Shown here in pieces: positions 19,745-30,581 of a stretch of DNA of 64,000 nucleotides. The position numbers and the translations under genes were made by a program. Source of the DNA: Enterobacteriaceae bacterium (GTDB lineage Bacteria > Pseudomonadota > Gammaproteobacteria > Enterobacterales > Enterobacteriaceae); NCBI GenBank assembly GCA_031261005.1, contig JAISKF010000036.1, forward strand, positions 1-64,000. Reading direction: 5' to 3'. Each line of letters begins with the position of its first letter. Within the stretch, counting starts at the first letter, position 1. A model generated the notes under the pieces. The model was not told the origin of the DNA, did not search any database, and worked only from the letters and a program-made list of their open reading frames with translations.

Positions 19745-19906
19745 TAAACCTGAACTTCGGATAAAAATTTATATTTTTACAATAATCATCAGATAATTAT
19801 GTGATTTTTGTAGGGGCGGCAACCTGCCGCCCGTGAACCCACCGCGTTGTTAATGCGGGCGACAGATTGTCGTCCCTACGGATTTCCTATCCAAACCTGA
19901 GGTTAT
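19744..19906 (+). repeat. Dispersed element, complete copy (second of tandem pair)
   Basis: It follows the first copy without spacer and is nearly identical to it, including the AATAATCATCAGATAATTATG arm that differs from other copies. This points to a recent tandem duplication rather than two insertions. Confidence 0.9.
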
Positions 19907-19924
19907 TTCCCTAATTTAATACGT

Positions 19925-19950
19925 AAAAAGCACGGCAAACCGTGCTTTTT
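19925..19950. terminator. Bidirectional intrinsic terminator between yadS and erpA
   Basis: A ten-pair stem (AAAAAGCACGG with CCGTGCTTTTT) has a short CAAA loop and A/T tracts on both sides, serving the convergent genes. Confidence 0.9.
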
Positions 19951-19969
19951 TATCTAAGAATTCAATTGA

Positions 19970-20317
19970 TTAAATACTAAAAGAAGAACCACACCCGCAA
20001 GTCGTTTTTGCATTCGGATTCTGTACAATAAAACGCGAGCCTTCCAAACCTTCGGTATAGTCTACTGCGCCGCCGACCAGATATTGCAGGCTCATTGGAT
20101 CAACCACCAGCGCAACGCCCTGTTTCTCAATCACTAAATCGCCGTCATTTACTTTCTCATCAAACGTAAAACCATACTGGAAACCACTGCAACCACCGCC
20201 GGTGATATAAACGCGCAGTTTGAGATCTGGATTGCTTTCATCAGCAACCAGCGCTTTCACTTTATTCGCTGCCGCATCGGTAAACACCAGCGGCAAAGCA
20301 GTTGAATCACTCATCAA
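19970..20317 (-). CDS. erpA: Iron-sulfur cluster insertion protein ErpA
   Basis: The 115-residue A-type carrier has the three cluster-binding cysteines: one in [11 protein letters not shown] (Cys43) and two in [10 protein letters not shown] (Cys107, Cys109). ErpA delivers Fe-S clusters to apoproteins such as those of isoprenoid synthesis and respiration. It is placed between yadS and hemL as in E. coli. Confidence 0.97.
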   Translation of the reverse strand: MMSDSTALPLVFTDAAANKVKALVADESNPDLKLRVYITGGGCSGFQYGFTFDEKVNDGDLVIEKQGVALVVDPMSLQYLVGGAVDYTEGLEGSRFIVQNPNAKTTCGCGSSFSI

Positions 20318-20341
20318 ATGTCTCCAGATTATCTTTATTAC

Positions 20342-20434
20342 TTAACCTGACCTTCGGATAAGCAATGATATTATTACGATAAATTTCAAATAATTATATA
20401 ATTTCTGTAGGAGCAGCATTCTGTCGTCCTACAT
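20342..20434 (+). repeat. Dispersed element, left half
   Basis: It has an intact left end (TTAACCTGACCTTCGGATAA), the AT-rich arm and one diverged core (GTAGGAGCAGCATTCTGTCG type). The right half is missing. It lies between the divergent erpA and hemL genes, close to the erpA start, unlike most copies. Confidence 0.8.
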
Positions 20435-20691
20435 TTTCTGTTTCATTCAGAACGAGTCTAATTATCTGATAGTTGACTAAACCGTTCAAGTATTATACCG
20501 CCTCGCATCAATACTCAGGGCAGAATTTAATGTGTAAGCTACGCTTATAAGCATAAATTTACAAATACTCACCAGACTTCAATCTACGGACAAAATTGGT
20601 AAATAATCTCAAGCTGATATTTATCGTGACTTCTTTTAGAATGGCGGGATATTTTTATACCACTTTCCAGAAAATGGGGCAGAGCTGACTC

Positions 20692-21975
20692 ATGAGTAAA
20701 TCAGAAAATTTGTATGCACAAGCACAGCAGGTTATTCCGGGCGGTGTTAACTCGCCAGTCCGCGCATTTACCGGTGTTGGCGGTGTACCGCTATTTATTG
20801 AACGCGCTGACGGTGCTTACTTGTACGATGCTGACGGCAAAGCCTATATTGATTATGTCGGTTCATGGGGACCAATGATCCTCGGTCATAACAACGATGT
20901 GATCCGCGATGCGGTGATCGAGGCGGTACAGCGCGGTTTAAGTTTCGGTGCACCAACTGAGATGGAAGTTGAAATGGCTACGCTGGTGACAGAACTGGTG
21001 CCATCAATGGATATGGTGCGAATGGTGAACTCCGGCACTGAAGCAACCATGAGCGCAATTCGTCTGGCACGCGGTTTCACCGGTCGCGATAAAATCATTA
21101 AGTTTGAAGGCTGTTATCATGGTCATGCTGACTGCTTGTTGGTGAAAGCCGGTTCCGGTGCGCTAACGTTAGGTCAGCCTAATTCTCCGGGCGTTCCTGC
21201 TGATTTTGCGAAACATACTCTGACCTGCACTTATAACGATTTGAATACGGTACGTCTGGCGTTTGAGCAAAATCCAGACACTATCGCTTGTATTATTGTG
21301 GAGCCGGTCGCGGGTAATATGAACTGTATCCCGCCGACAGAAGGCTTTTTACAAGGTTTACGTGAACTGTGTGATCAATATGGCGCGCTGCTGATTATTG
21401 ATGAAGTGATGACTGGCTTCCGCGTCGCACTAGGCGGCGCACAGACTTATTATGATGTCACGCCAGATCTAACCTGCCTGGGCAAAATTATCGGCGGCGG
21501 TATGCCAGTCGGTGCATTCGGCGGTCGCCGTGATGTAATGGAAGCGCTCGCGCCAACAGGTCCGGTTTATCAGGCTGGTACGTTATCCGGTAATCCCATT
21601 GCGATGGCAGCAGGTTATGCTTGTTTGAGCCAACTCACCGATGTGGGCGTTTACTCACAACTGGCTGAAACCACCGAATTATTGGCAACCGGTCTGCTTG
21701 AAGCAGCGAAAAGACAAGGTATCCCTTTAGTAGTGAATCGTGTTGGCGGCATGTTCGGTATCTTCTTTACTGATTCTGACAGCGTGATCTGCTATCAAGA
21801 TGTGGTGCAGTGTAATGTTGATCGTTTTAAAAAATTCTTCCATCTGATGCTGGAAGAGGGAGTGTATCTGGCACCGTCAGCATTTGAAGCGGGATTTATG
21901 TCACTGGCTCACTCTCCGGAAGACATTCAACGCACCGTTGATGCGGCTGAACGTTGTTTTGCTAAGTTAGTCTGA
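20692..21975 (+). CDS. hemL: Glutamate-1-semialdehyde 2,1-aminomutase
   Basis: The 427-residue PLP enzyme makes 5-aminolevulinate, the first committed tetrapyrrole precursor. The family motifs [23 protein letters not shown] and the PLP lysine in [17 protein letters not shown] are present. Length matches E. coli HemL (426). The stop codon TGA falls inside the left end of a repeat element, so the last residues may have been shaped by that insertion. Confidence 0.97.
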   Translation: MSKSENLYAQAQQVIPGGVNSPVRAFTGVGGVPLFIERADGAYLYDADGKAYIDYVGSWGPMILGHNNDVIRDAVIEAVQRGLSFGAPTEMEVEMATLVTELVPSMDMVRMVNSGTEATMSAIRLARGFTGRDKIIKFEGCYHGHADCLLVKAGSGALTLGQPNSPGVPADFAKHTLTCTYNDLNTVRLAFEQNPDTIACIIVEPVAGNMNCIPPTEGFLQGLRELCDQYGALLIIDEVMTGFRVALGGAQTYYDVTPDLTCLGKIIGGGMPVGAFGGRRDVMEALAPTGPVYQAGTLSGNPIAMAAGYACLSQLTDVGVYSQLAETTELLATGLLEAAKRQGIPLVVNRVGGMFGIFFTDSDSVICYQDVVQCNVDRFKKFFHLMLEEGVYLAPSAFEAGFMSLAHSPEDIQRTVDAAERCFAKLV

Positions 21976-22088
21976 TTTTCGGACAAGTAGTTATATTATT
22001 CCGATAAATTTCAAATAATTTTGTAATTTTTGTGTAGAGGCGGCGGATTGCCGCCTCTACAAATTATTATCAATCTATAAATTGATTC
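21971..22088 (+). repeat. Dispersed element overlapping the hemL stop codon
   Basis: The left end is recognisable as TCTGATTTTCGGACAAGTAG, in which the TGA is the hemL stop. A single perfect core (GTAGAGGCGGCGGATTGCCG onward) follows, then the right AT arm. The right inverted repeat is missing. Confidence 0.8.
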
Positions 22089-22141
22089 ATCAAATGGTGA
22101 TAAACTCTCCACCAATAATCCCCTATCCTAATCAGTAATCT

Positions 22142-23029
22142 ATGAACAAAATCGGAACGTTGAGCGGTGTACTCGCCATTTTATTGTGGAGTACCAGTGT
22201 TGCGTTAACGCGCAGCATCGCGGAAGTTCTGGGTCCTTTCGCGGCAGGGGCGGCTATCTATGGCACCAGCGGAATTATCGTTTTATGTATTACTGGCATT
22301 CCTAAATTACGTGAGCAACGCGCCGTTTATCTATGGGGGTGCGGCGCGCTGTTTGTGTTTTATATGGTGTGCTTTTCCATCGCTATCGGTATGGCGGCAA
22401 ATCGTACTCAGACATTAGAGATCGGTCTCATTAACTATTTATGGCCCAGCCTAACGCTCGCATTTTCGCTTCCCGTGTTGAAAGTCAAAGCGCGCTGGTG
22501 GTTATGGGTTGGCATTTTCTTAGCTTTTTTCGGTATCGTTTGGGTTGTTGGTGACGGTTCATTAGATCTCAGCCAATTTATTACTCATGCAGGGCAAAAT
22601 CCGCTGGCTTATTTGCTGGCACTTATCGGTGCTATTGCCTGGGCGCTGTATTCCAATTTGGTGAGAATTTTTTGTCAGGGGAAAGGCGTGTTACCGCTGT
22701 TTTTATTGGTGACATCTGCTTGTTTGTGGGTAATGACGGCGTTATTTTCCGAACTGCCGCATACGCTGCCACCGATTAGTACGTTCGTTGAATTACTGTT
22801 AATGGGAACAACAAACGGTATCGCTTATGTCTGTTGGGATAAGGCGATGAAACAAGGCAATATTACGTTAGTCGCAGCACTCTCATATTTTACGCCGCTG
22901 TTTTCGATTCTGATCGCCAGTTTATGGCTTAGTACCACACCTAGCAGCGCTTTCTGGTCGGGCGTAGCATTGGTGATCATTGGCTCATTAATGTGCTGGT
23001 CTGCCAGCCGTAATAAAGTGAATAATTAA
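22142..23029 (+). CDS. yddG: EamA-family aromatic amino acid exporter YddG
   Basis: The 295-residue protein has ten predicted helices in two EamA repeats and aligns with E. coli YddG (293 aa), which exports aromatic amino acids and related metabolites. The N-terminal [15 protein letters not shown] and the second-half [15 protein letters not shown] are characteristic. In this genome it lies beside hemL, unlike in E. coli. Its stop codon overlaps that of the convergent yacL by 4 bp. Confidence 0.85.
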   Translation: MNKIGTLSGVLAILLWSTSVALTRSIAEVLGPFAAGAAIYGTSGIIVLCITGIPKLREQRAVYLWGCGALFVFYMVCFSIAIGMAANRTQTLEIGLINYLWPSLTLAFSLPVLKVKARWWLWVGIFLAFFGIVWVVGDGSLDLSQFITHAGQNPLAYLLALIGAIAWALYSNLVRIFCQGKGVLPLFLLVTSACLWVMTALFSELPHTLPPISTFVELLLMGTTNGIAYVCWDKAMKQGNITLVAALSYFTPLFSILIASLWLSTTPSSAFWSGVALVIIGSLMCWSASRNKVNN

Positions 23030-23388
23030 CGTTCTGCTAAGAAACTGCGATAGCCCTGTAACACGTTAAGAAAATCTTCAACGCCACAGCAAGAAAGGCT
23101 TTCTTCATCGTAATAGAACATACCCTCTTCCATTTCGTCGCCGTCCAACTCTATTTGATTGGCGCGGATCATGACTTCCTCTTCGTCTAACAAGATCGTG
23201 TATTCATGACCAATTTTCTGCCATTGACGCTCACTCCCGCGCACGTTTTGCACCGCCTGCTCCACTTCATCAAGCAGATTTAAATTGCCTTTTACTTCTT
23301 CATTTAACCAGTGACCAACCGCCTCATGCCCCATAGACAATCGGGCAACAACTTGACCGGTAACGTCGAGCCTGAATTCATAATCCAT
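23026..23388 (-). CDS. yacL: Conserved protein YacL (UPF0231)
   Basis: This 120-residue acidic protein has the same length as E. coli YacL and the conserved segments [16 protein letters not shown] and [16 protein letters not shown]. Its function is not known. It neighbours acnB as in E. coli but is on the same strand downstream of it. Confidence 0.93.
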   Translation of the reverse strand: MDYEFRLDVTGQVVARLSMGHEAVGHWLNEEVKGNLNLLDEVEQAVQNVRGSERQWQKIGHEYTILLDEEEVMIRANQIELDGDEMEEGMFYYDEESLSCCGVEDFLNVLQGYRSFLAER

Positions 23389-23403
23389 AATCCTCTCCTG
23401 TAA

Positions 23404-23454
23404 TTAACCTGAGTTTTAGATATTTACTACTTTCTTATCCAAATCTGAGGTTAA
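23404..23454 (+). repeat. Minimal 51-bp element made of the two ends only
   Basis: It consists of a left end (TTAACCTGAGTTTTAGATA), about nine bases, and a full right end (TCTTATCCAAATCTGAGGTT). Cores and arms are deleted. Confidence 0.8.
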
Positions 23455-23523
23455 TGATGCTTTTTCTGTACATTATTTGATCTAATACTACTATAGATTT
23501 TGACATAGATTGCGCTATAAATA

Positions 23524-23559
23524 AAAAACCACATCAACAAGTCTGCTGATGTGGTTTTT
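23524..23559. terminator. Intrinsic terminator downstream of acnB
   Basis: A 13-bp perfect stem (AAAAACCACATCA with TGATGTGGTTTTT) has a ten-base loop. On the minus strand the T tract ends acnB transcription. Confidence 0.92.
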
Positions 23560-23580
23560 GATAATAGCTAAAAAAGAAAA

Positions 23581-26181
23581 TTAGATAGCTGTCTGGAAGA
23601 TCACGCCATCGGCTTTTTTAGTGTATTCATTCAACTGGTCGAAGTTGAGGTAGCGATAGGTATCGTTCGCAGTTTTATCCACTTCCGCCATATAACCCAG
23701 ATACTCTTCAACAGTTGGTAAACGCCCCAGCAACGCAGAAACCGCCGCCAGTTCAGCCGAAGCCAGATAGACATTTGCCCCTGTACCTAAGCGGTTCGGG
23801 AAGTTACGAGTAGAAGTAGAAACGACCGTTGCGCCCTCATTCACGCGAGCCTGATTCCCCATGCAGAGAGAACAACCTGGCATTTCGATTCGCGCACCGC
23901 TGCCGCCAAAGATGCTGTAATAGCCCTCTTCGCTTAACTCTGCGGCGTCCATCTTGGTTGGCGGAGTGATCCACAAACGCGTTGGCAGTTTGCCTTTGAA
24001 GTTTTCCAGCAGTTTACCGGCAGCGCGGAAGTGACCAATATTGGTCATGCAGGAGCCAATAAATACTTCATCGATCTTGCTGCCTGCAACGTCAGACAAT
24101 AAACGCGCATCATCAGGATCATTCGGTGCACATAAAATCGGTTCTTTGATCTCGTTGAGATCAATCTCCAACACTGCGGCATACTCTGCATCAGGATCAG
24201 CTTCAAGAAGCTGCGGATTCGCCAGCCATGCTTCCATATTTTCAATCCGGCGCTGAATAGTTCTGACATCACCATAACCTTCAGCGATCATCCATTTCAA
24301 CAGCACGATATTGGATCTCAGATACTCTTCGATCGGCGCTTTATTCAGCTTGATAGTACAAGCCGCAGCGGAACGTTCGGCGGACGCATCGGCAAGTTCA
24401 AAGGCTTGTTCGGCTTTCAGATCTGGCAAACCTTCAATTTCCAGAATCCGACCAGAGAAGATGTTTTTCTTACCCTGTTTTTCAACCGTCAGCAAACCTT
24501 GCTTGATGCCGTAATAAGGAATGGCGTGAACTAAATCGCGCAAGGTAATACCCGGCTGCATTTTACCGCTAAAGCGCACCAGCACAGATTCCGGCATATC
24601 TAACGGCATCACGCCCGTTGCTGCCGCAAACGCCACCAGCCCTGAGCCAGCAGGGAAAGAAATACCGATAGGGAAACGAGTATGAGAATCAGCGCCAGTC
24701 CCAACGGTATCCGGTAACAACATGCGATTAAGCCATGAGTGAATAATGCCATCACCCGGATTCAGAGAAACACCACCGCGATTCATTATAAAATCAGGTA
24801 ATGAATGATGCAGTTGCACATCAACTGGTTTTGGATAAGGCGCAGTATGACAGAACGATTGCATCACTAAATCAGCGGAGAAACCCAGACATGCCAAGTC
24901 TTTCAGCTCATCGCGCGTCATACCGCCAGTGGTATCCTGCGACCCAACGGACGCCATTTTCGGCTCGCAATAATCACCGGGACGCACACCTTTCACGCCG
25001 CAGGCTTTGCCGACAATTTTTTGTGCCAGCGTATAACCTTTTGCCGACGCTGCCGCTGTATGTGCTTGAATAAAAATATCACTTGGCGGTAAACCGAGTG
25101 ACTCTCTGGCTTTCGAGGTCAAACCGCGACCAATAATTAGCGGAATACGCCCGCCCGCACGGACTTCATCTAACAGCACATCGGTTTTCAGCGCGAACGT
25201 TGCCAGCAGTTCATTGGTATCGTGACGGCGAACCTCACCTTTACGCGGATAAATATCAATCACATCACCGGTATTCAGTTTAGAAACATCAATATCTTCA
25301 ATCGGCAATGCACCGGCATCTTCCATCGTATTAAAGAAGATCGGCGCAATTTTGCCGCCTAACACCACTCCGCCGCTGCGTTTATTCGGCACATACGGAA
25401 TGTCGTTGCCCATAAACCATAATACGGAATTGGTTGCAGACTTACGTGATGAACCCGTACCCACAACATCACCGACATAAACCAGCGGGAAACCTTGCTG
25501 TTTCAGCTCTGCCAGTTTTTTTACCGGACCAACTTTGCCCGGCTGATCGGGAACAATGCCCTCACGCGCGATTTTCAGCATCGCCATCGCATGAAGAGGA
25601 ATATCAGGACGCGACCACGCATCTGGCGCTGGAGATAAGTCATCGGTATTGGTTTCACCGCTGACTTTAAATACCGTCATCGTTAGCTTATCGGCTAACG
25701 CAGGACGAGACAGGAACCAATCAGCATTTGCCCATGACTGCATCACTTGCTGAGCATATTTATTGCCCTCTTTGGCTTTCGCTTCCACATCATAGAAGCT
25801 GTCAAACATCAGCAGCGTATGGGATAAGGCTTGTACGGCGATAGGAGCAAGACTTTCATTATCAAGCGCATCGATCAACGGTTGAATATTGTATCCGCCT
25901 TGCATCGTTCCCAATAATTCTAAGGCTCTAGCAGCAGTTAACAACGGCGAGGTAGCTTCACCAGTGACTAATGCGGCAAGAAAACCGGCTTTCACATAAG
26001 CCGCTTCATCAACGCCCGGCGGTACGCGATTAGTTAGCAGATCAAGGAGAAAATCCTCCTCTCCGGCTGGTGGATTTTTCAGTAGTGTCACTAAACCAGC
26101 CATCTGTTCAGCATTTAATGGCTTTGGCACGACACCTTCGGCGCTGCGTTCAGCAACATGTTTACGGTATTCATCTAGCAC
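23581..26181 (-). CDS. acnB: Aconitate hydratase B
   Basis: The 866-residue enzyme isomerises citrate and isocitrate in the TCA cycle; E. coli AcnB has 865 residues. Domain order is that of AcnB: HEAT-like domain, swivel domain with [13 protein letters not shown], then the Fe-S catalytic domains. [4Fe-4S] ligands are visible in GSCMTNIGH and in [10 protein letters not shown]. Apo-AcnB can also bind mRNA in E. coli. Confidence 0.98.
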   Translation of the reverse strand: MLDEYRKHVAERSAEGVVPKPLNAEQMAGLVTLLKNPPAGEEDFLLDLLTNRVPPGVDEAAYVKAGFLAALVTGEATSPLLTAARALELLGTMQGGYNIQPLIDALDNESLAPIAVQALSHTLLMFDSFYDVEAKAKEGNKYAQQVMQSWANADWFLSRPALADKLTMTVFKVSGETNTDDLSPAPDAWSRPDIPLHAMAMLKIAREGIVPDQPGKVGPVKKLAELKQQGFPLVYVGDVVGTGSSRKSATNSVLWFMGNDIPYVPNKRSGGVVLGGKIAPIFFNTMEDAGALPIEDIDVSKLNTGDVIDIYPRKGEVRRHDTNELLATFALKTDVLLDEVRAGGRIPLIIGRGLTSKARESLGLPPSDIFIQAHTAAASAKGYTLAQKIVGKACGVKGVRPGDYCEPKMASVGSQDTTGGMTRDELKDLACLGFSADLVMQSFCHTAPYPKPVDVQLHHSLPDFIMNRGGVSLNPGDGIIHSWLNRMLLPDTVGTGADSHTRFPIGISFPAGSGLVAFAAATGVMPLDMPESVLVRFSGKMQPGITLRDLVHAIPYYGIKQGLLTVEKQGKKNIFSGRILEIEGLPDLKAEQAFELADASAERSAAACTIKLNKAPIEEYLRSNIVLLKWMIAEGYGDVRTIQRRIENMEAWLANPQLLEADPDAEYAAVLEIDLNEIKEPILCAPNDPDDARLLSDVAGSKIDEVFIGSCMTNIGHFRAAGKLLENFKGKLPTRLWITPPTKMDAAELSEEGYYSIFGGSGARIEMPGCSLCMGNQARVNEGATVVSTSTRNFPNRLGTGANVYLASAELAAVSALLGRLPTVEEYLGYMAEVDKTANDTYRYLNFDQLNEYTKKADGVIFQTAI

Positions 26182-26495
26182 GACGACTTCCCCCCATTAT
26201 CATTGTTATATAAGCTGCGAACATTATGATTCTAATGACCATAATTTTATTAATTCGCAATAAGTTAGCCTGAGAGTAACTTGCATCAGATCACTGATTT
26301 AACCTAGTGGCACACGGGAATTTTGCTAGTTCAATCACATTAAGTCTTATGAACTTTATGGTGTTTATGGCGATAATTAATGCGTTACACGACATATTGT
26401 AATCAAACTAAGTTAGCACTTCTTTTATTACATCTTGATTACATTTTTGCAATAAAAATAACATAGAAAGGTGAGCTAACCCAAGTTCAGGTTTA
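26182..26495. other. acnB upstream region
   Basis: About 310 bp without a gene between acnB and a repeat. It must hold the acnB promoter. TCAGATCACTGA at 26286-26297 resembles a weak CRP half-site pair but I would not call it. Confidence 0.45.
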
Positions 26496-26643
26496 TTAAT
26501 CTGAACTTGGGATAAAGAAATGGCGAAAATAATAGATTAATAATTCATAGGAACGGCAATCTGTCGCCCGAATTAACAACGCCGTAGGTTCACGGGCGAC
26601 AGGTTGTCGCCCCTACAAAAATCACATAATTAATTGAAATTAT
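26496..26643 (-). repeat. Dispersed element in reverse orientation behind hemW
   Basis: The right-end repeat appears first on this strand (TTAATCTGAACTTGGGATAA), followed by two cores (26549-26570 and 26596-26622) with the GTTCAC/TGAAC-type centre. The left end is lost at the hemW stop codon. Confidence 0.85.
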
Positions 26644-27774
26644 TCATAAAAACAACTCTAACAACGAATTAAGAAACAGTTTTCCTTTCTCCGTCACCTG
26701 CCAGTATTCATCAGTTTCTATCAGATAACCATGCTCTAGCGCTGCGTCAATCTTAGCGCGGATAATGCTTTCATCTAAACCGGTAAAATTTTGAAAATCG
26801 GCGCGCGGCGCAGGTTCCAGCAGGCGGAAGCGGTTCATAAAGAATTCAAACGGACGATCGTCCATCGCGACTTCATTTTGTTGATCGAGATAATTTCCCG
26901 TCATATAACCGCGCGGGTGACGGGTTTTAACAGTACGCAAAATACGTCCGTCGGGAAAACTTAATTTCCCATGTGCGCCGCAGCCAATCCCTAAATAATC
27001 ACCAAAACGCCAATAATTGAGATTATGCTGGCACTGATAGCCTGCTTTGGCATACGCCGATGTTTCGTATTGCTGATAGCCTGCCGCACTGAGCAATTGA
27101 TGACCATGCTGGTAAATATCCCACAGCGCATCATCATCAGGTAATACCGGCGGACGCGAGCCAAACAGTGTATTAGGTTCAATAGTGAGTTGATACCAGG
27201 AAAGATGCGGCGGATCGAGTTCAATCGCTTGCCGCAGATCGTCAAATGCCTGTTCTGGTGTTTGATCCGGCAGGCCGTGCATCAGATCAAGATTGAAACT
27301 GCGTAACCTTAGATTTTTGGCGAGTTGTGCGGCGCGTTTAGCTTCTTCGGCATCATGAATCCGCCCAAGTCGTTGTAATTTTGCCGGGCTAAAACTCTGA
27401 ACGCCAATAGAAATGCGATTAATCCCCGCTTGCTGATAAGCGCTAAAGCGTTCCGCTTCTACTGTGCCGGGATTGGCTTCCATCGTAATTTCCGCATCAC
27501 TATTGAGCGGCAATCTGACACGCACACCATTCATCAATTTCTGCATCGCGGCTGCACTTAACAAGCTAGGAGTACCGCCGCCAATAAAAATCGTACTGAT
27601 ACTTCTGCCGCTGGTGAGTTGGACATCGTTGTCCAGATCCGCCAGCAAATGGTCTACATAATCGTTATCCGGCACATCACCTTTTAGTGCGTGGGAATTG
27701 AAATCACAATACGGGCATTTCTGCACGCACCACGGAATATGAATATAGAGGCTTAACGGCGGAAGATTAAGCAT
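26644..27774 (-). CDS. hemW: Haem chaperone HemW (radical SAM family)
   Basis: This 376-residue protein contains the radical SAM cysteine triad CVQKCPYC (Cys16, Cys20, Cys23) and the HemN-like core with [10 protein letters not shown]. HemW binds haem and delivers it to respiratory enzymes; it lacks coproporphyrinogen dehydrogenase activity despite homology to HemN. It overlaps rdgB by 8 bp, so the pair is translated from one mRNA as in E. coli. Confidence 0.95.
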   Translation of the reverse strand: MLNLPPLSLYIHIPWCVQKCPYCDFNSHALKGDVPDNDYVDHLLADLDNDVQLTSGRSISTIFIGGGTPSLLSAAAMQKLMNGVRVRLPLNSDAEITMEANPGTVEAERFSAYQQAGINRISIGVQSFSPAKLQRLGRIHDAEEAKRAAQLAKNLRLRSFNLDLMHGLPDQTPEQAFDDLRQAIELDPPHLSWYQLTIEPNTLFGSRPPVLPDDDALWDIYQHGHQLLSAAGYQQYETSAYAKAGYQCQHNLNYWRFGDYLGIGCGAHGKLSFPDGRILRTVKTRHPRGYMTGNYLDQQNEVAMDDRPFEFFMNRFRLLEPAPRADFQNFTGLDESIIRAKIDAALEHGYLIETDEYWQVTEKGKLFLNSLLELFL

Positions 27775-28360
27775 TACGCAGTGAATCCAGCAGCATATTT
27801 AACGCCTGACCGCGATGGGAAATCTTGCTTTTATGTTCACGGCTAAGTTCAGCCGATGTACAGCCTAATTCAGGAATATAGAAGACTGGATCATAGCCAA
27901 AACCGCCTTCGCCCACCGGAGCAAACAGCACTTCACCAGCCCAGCTTGCGTGGCAAACCAGCGGAATAGGATCGTTAGCATGACGCATATAAACCAGTAC
28001 ACAATGGAACTGCGCCTGACGCTGACTTTCCGGCACATCTTTTAATGTTTCCAGAAGTTTTTCCAGATTCTCTTTATCGCTGGCATCAACACCAGCATAA
28101 CGCGCAGAGTAAATACCCGGCGCACCGCCCAGAATATCTACTGCGATACCGGAATCATCAGCAATTGCCGGTAATCCGGTAACTTGCGCCGCATGGCGCG
28201 CTTTTATAATGGCATTTTCAATAAAGGTTAATCCGGTTTCCTCTGCGGAATCGACACCAAGATCTGTCTGCGCGGTGACTTCAAACCCAAAATCAGCTAA
28301 AAGATTTGCCAGTTCACGAACCTTGCCGGAGTTTCCGGTTGCTAAAACGAGTTTCTGCAT
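27767..28360 (-). CDS. rdgB: dITP/XTP pyrophosphatase RdgB
   Basis: The 197-residue Ham1-family enzyme clears non-canonical purine nucleotides. Motifs: [12 protein letters not shown] at the N-terminus, ADDSGIAVD with catalytic acidic residues, and SHRGQALN at the C-terminus. I chose the ATG at 28360 ([10 protein letters not shown]) because an AAGGGGAA site lies 8 bp upstream; the frame is open seven codons further. Confidence 0.96.
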   Translation of the reverse strand: MQKLVLATGNSGKVRELANLLADFGFEVTAQTDLGVDSAEETGLTFIENAIIKARHAAQVTGLPAIADDSGIAVDILGGAPGIYSARYAGVDASDKENLEKLLETLKDVPESQRQAQFHCVLVYMRHANDPIPLVCHASWAGEVLFAPVGEGGFGYDPVFYIPELGCTSAELSREHKSKISHRGQALNMLLDSLRNA

Positions 28361-28431
28361 TGAAATATTCCCCTTTCTCACCTTTATTTCTGTTTATATC
28401 TGTTACCGGATTCAAGCCCGTGCTTGCGTTT

Positions 28432-28470
28432 GATATATACCCAATAGCGCTCAAGATGCAGGGTATAGAT
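28432..28470 (+). repeat. Second short dispersed repeat (TATACCCAATAG family), copy 1
   Basis: The segment ATATACCCAATAGCGCTCAA plus AGATGCAGGG resembles the widespread enterobacterial intergenic repeat beginning TATACCCAAAATAATTC and containing TTGCAGG. A second copy lies at 40853. Confidence 0.55.
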
Positions 28471-28699
28471 AGCGGCGCTATAGCATAACTCAAACCCTTA
28501 CTGTGAATGAATAAAAATGGCAAAAGTGCCTATGTTCGCCTCTGGTTATTCAGATATTTAGAACAACTTTTATTATAATTTTAATTATCTTATTGTTTAC
28601 ACTAATGTTTTACTTATTAGTTAAATGTAAGAATAGCATTTATAGAATCAAACAAACTGTTACATCTGTGTTATTGTTTGGTTATTTAACGAACTAATA

Positions 28700-29548
28700 A
28701 TGATCACTATTGAAAAAATAATGAGAAGTAATAAGAGTACACATCGATTTTTAAAATGGCTGCTAGGCATTATGATCGTTATTTTGGTTATTCTGTCTGG
28801 CTACTGGGCTTGGGTATTCAGTCATTCTGATGATCTGTGGAACATTATCAGCCAGCAGTGTATTTCCCAACAGCAATTGAATCAGATTCAGATAATTCCT
28901 TGCTTAAACTCAGAATTATCGTCGGACGCCTCGCGAGGATTTGTCATTTTTAAAGATCGTAAAGGTCCGTTGCATTTTTTACTCATACCAACAGAAAGAA
29001 TCAAAGGTGTGGAAGATAAACGTCTGCTTAATCCTGATACACCTGATTACTTTATGACGGCGTGGGATTACCGCTCTTATCTCTCCAAACAGTCAGGTAA
29101 ACGCATTCCGCGCGATGTGGTTTCACTGGCAATCAATTCTGCCTGGGGGCGCAGTCAGGATCAGCTTCATATTCATGTTTCTTGCGTTAAACCGGAAATC
29201 AAAGCGCAGTTAGAAAGCCAGCTAGATAAGTTCAGTGAGAAATGGACGCCAGTACCATACGGTATCAATAATCATAACTATATTGCGCGAACATTGACTG
29301 AAGAACAATTCCAACAAATGAGTTTGATTCGCCGAGTCGCTGCCGAATTGCCTGATGCAGCTAAAAATATGGGAGAATATGGTATTGCGCTGGTGGCATA
29401 TAACAAGAAAGATTTTAAAAATAAAACCAGCGTACCAATGTACTTGATGCTGGTAAATAAAGTCGATCTGCTGGGATTAAATTTAGGTTATGCCGAAGAG
29501 ATACAAGATTATCAGTGTGATTTAGTGAAAACTTCGCAGATGTTATAA
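28700..29548 (+). CDS. cdh: CDP-diacylglycerol pyrophosphatase
   Basis: The product has 282 residues, with an N-terminal membrane anchor (about residues 19-39) and a HIT-like catalytic core containing LHIHVSC. It aligns with E. coli Cdh through SLAINSAWGRSQD and the C-terminal AEEIQDYQCDLV. The enzyme cleaves CDP-diacylglycerol to phosphatidate and CMP. Two candidate starts (28700, 28721) exist without a strong ribosome-binding site. Its presence between rdgB and yggU interrupts the gene order known from E. coli. Confidence 0.9.
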   Translation: MITIEKIMRSNKSTHRFLKWLLGIMIVILVILSGYWAWVFSHSDDLWNIISQQCISQQQLNQIQIIPCLNSELSSDASRGFVIFKDRKGPLHFLLIPTERIKGVEDKRLLNPDTPDYFMTAWDYRSYLSKQSGKRIPRDVVSLAINSAWGRSQDQLHIHVSCVKPEIKAQLESQLDKFSEKWTPVPYGINNHNYIARTLTEEQFQQMSLIRRVAAELPDAAKNMGEYGIALVAYNKKDFKNKTSVPMYLMLVNKVDLLGLNLGYAEEIQDYQCDLVKTSQML

Positions 29549-29579
29549 CCTATTGCTATTGTTATGACTATAGCCATCG

Positions 29580-29867
29580 CTATAACAGGCTTTCTATCTC
29601 TGCCGGAATTTGCTGCGGTTGATTAATTCTCACCTGCTTGTGTCTGCCTAGCTCGCCTTTTTCAACGACAACCATACTTTTGGCAACACGAAATTGTTTT
29701 GCCAAAAACTTCACCAGATGCGCGTTAGCCTGACCATCAACTGGCGGCGCGGTGATAGCGACTTTCAGCTCATCACCGTGTAGCCCGACAATCTGATCAC
29801 GACTGGCTTTGGGTTGAATATAAAGCCGGAGCACAATAGCGTCCGGCTGTTTCTCAACGGCACTCAT
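29580..29867 (-). CDS. yggU: YggU family protein (DUF167)
   Basis: This 95-residue protein of the UPF0235/DUF167 family has the conserved core [12 protein letters not shown] and [16 protein letters not shown]. The function is unknown. It shares one base with the upstream yggT, as part of the yggT-yggU operon. Confidence 0.93.
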   Translation of the reverse strand: MSAVEKQPDAIVLRLYIQPKASRDQIVGLHGDELKVAITAPPVDGQANAHLVKFLAKQFRVAKSMVVVEKGELGRHKQVRINQPQQIPAEIESLL

Positions 29868-30412
29868 TATAAAATTAGCGCCAGAATATCCGCTTTCAGA
29901 TAATCCAATCCGTACAAGATCAAAATCAAAATCATCGGTGACAGATCAATCGCACCCATCGATGGCAGGATACGACGAATCGGCGATAACAGCGGTTCGG
30001 TAAGTTGCAGCAACAGTTGATCGACCGGATTACGTCCCTGACTGATCCAGCTCATCAGCGCGCGGATAATGATAAGCCAGAAGACTAATTTTCCGGCAGC
30101 AGTCAGTAATTCCAGCAGCGAAAGCGGCAGATAGACAGGGAAAAACAGCAGTACACCATTAATGATCCATAAACCAACAACATACTTCACCAGAATCAAA
30201 ACATAAGCCACCAGAACAGAAGCGGTATCCATTGAACCTAGCGACGGAATGATTCTTCGTAGCGGCGCTACCACCGGCTGGGTGATTTTCACGACAAATT
30301 GCGAAAATGGATTATAAAAATCCGCTCTTGCCCATTGCATCCATACCCGCAGCAATAACACCGACACGTAAAGATCGAGCACGGTAACAATTAGATAAGA
30401 TAAAAAACTCAT
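29867..30412 (-). CDS. yggT: YggT family integral membrane protein
   Basis: The 181-residue membrane protein has two YGGT domains, each with a loop of the type [20 protein letters not shown] and [20 protein letters not shown]. In E. coli YggT has been linked to osmotic/ion resistance; the mechanism is not established. It lies downstream of proC but is separated from it by an intrinsic terminator. Confidence 0.93.
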   Translation of the reverse strand: MSFLSYLIVTVLDLYVSVLLLRVWMQWARADFYNPFSQFVVKITQPVVAPLRRIIPSLGSMDTASVLVAYVLILVKYVVGLWIINGVLLFFPVYLPLSLLELLTAAGKLVFWLIIIRALMSWISQGRNPVDQLLLQLTEPLLSPIRRILPSMGAIDLSPMILILILYGLDYLKADILALIL

Positions 30413-30529
30413 GTTTAACCTTTTAGTTGTATCTGATCTAGTTGTATCTGATCGCGGAAATCAGGCAAGCAGACGAAAATCAGAGAATTAATTGATTGTT
30501 AATTGCCCGTTAGCATATAGCAAATCATG

Positions 30530-30562
30530 AAAAAAAGGCAATGAAGCAATAGAATCATTGCC
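30530..30562 (-). terminator. Intrinsic terminator of proC
   Basis: On the minus strand the stem GGCAATGA/TCATTGCC is followed by seven T residues. It separates proC from yggT. Confidence 0.85.
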
Positions 30563-30581
30563 AACGCGCTATTTTAAGATA

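Noticed and set aside
19583-19906. Insertion sequence with transposase
   Set aside because: The elements are at most about 210 bp each and encode nothing; they can only be non-autonomous.
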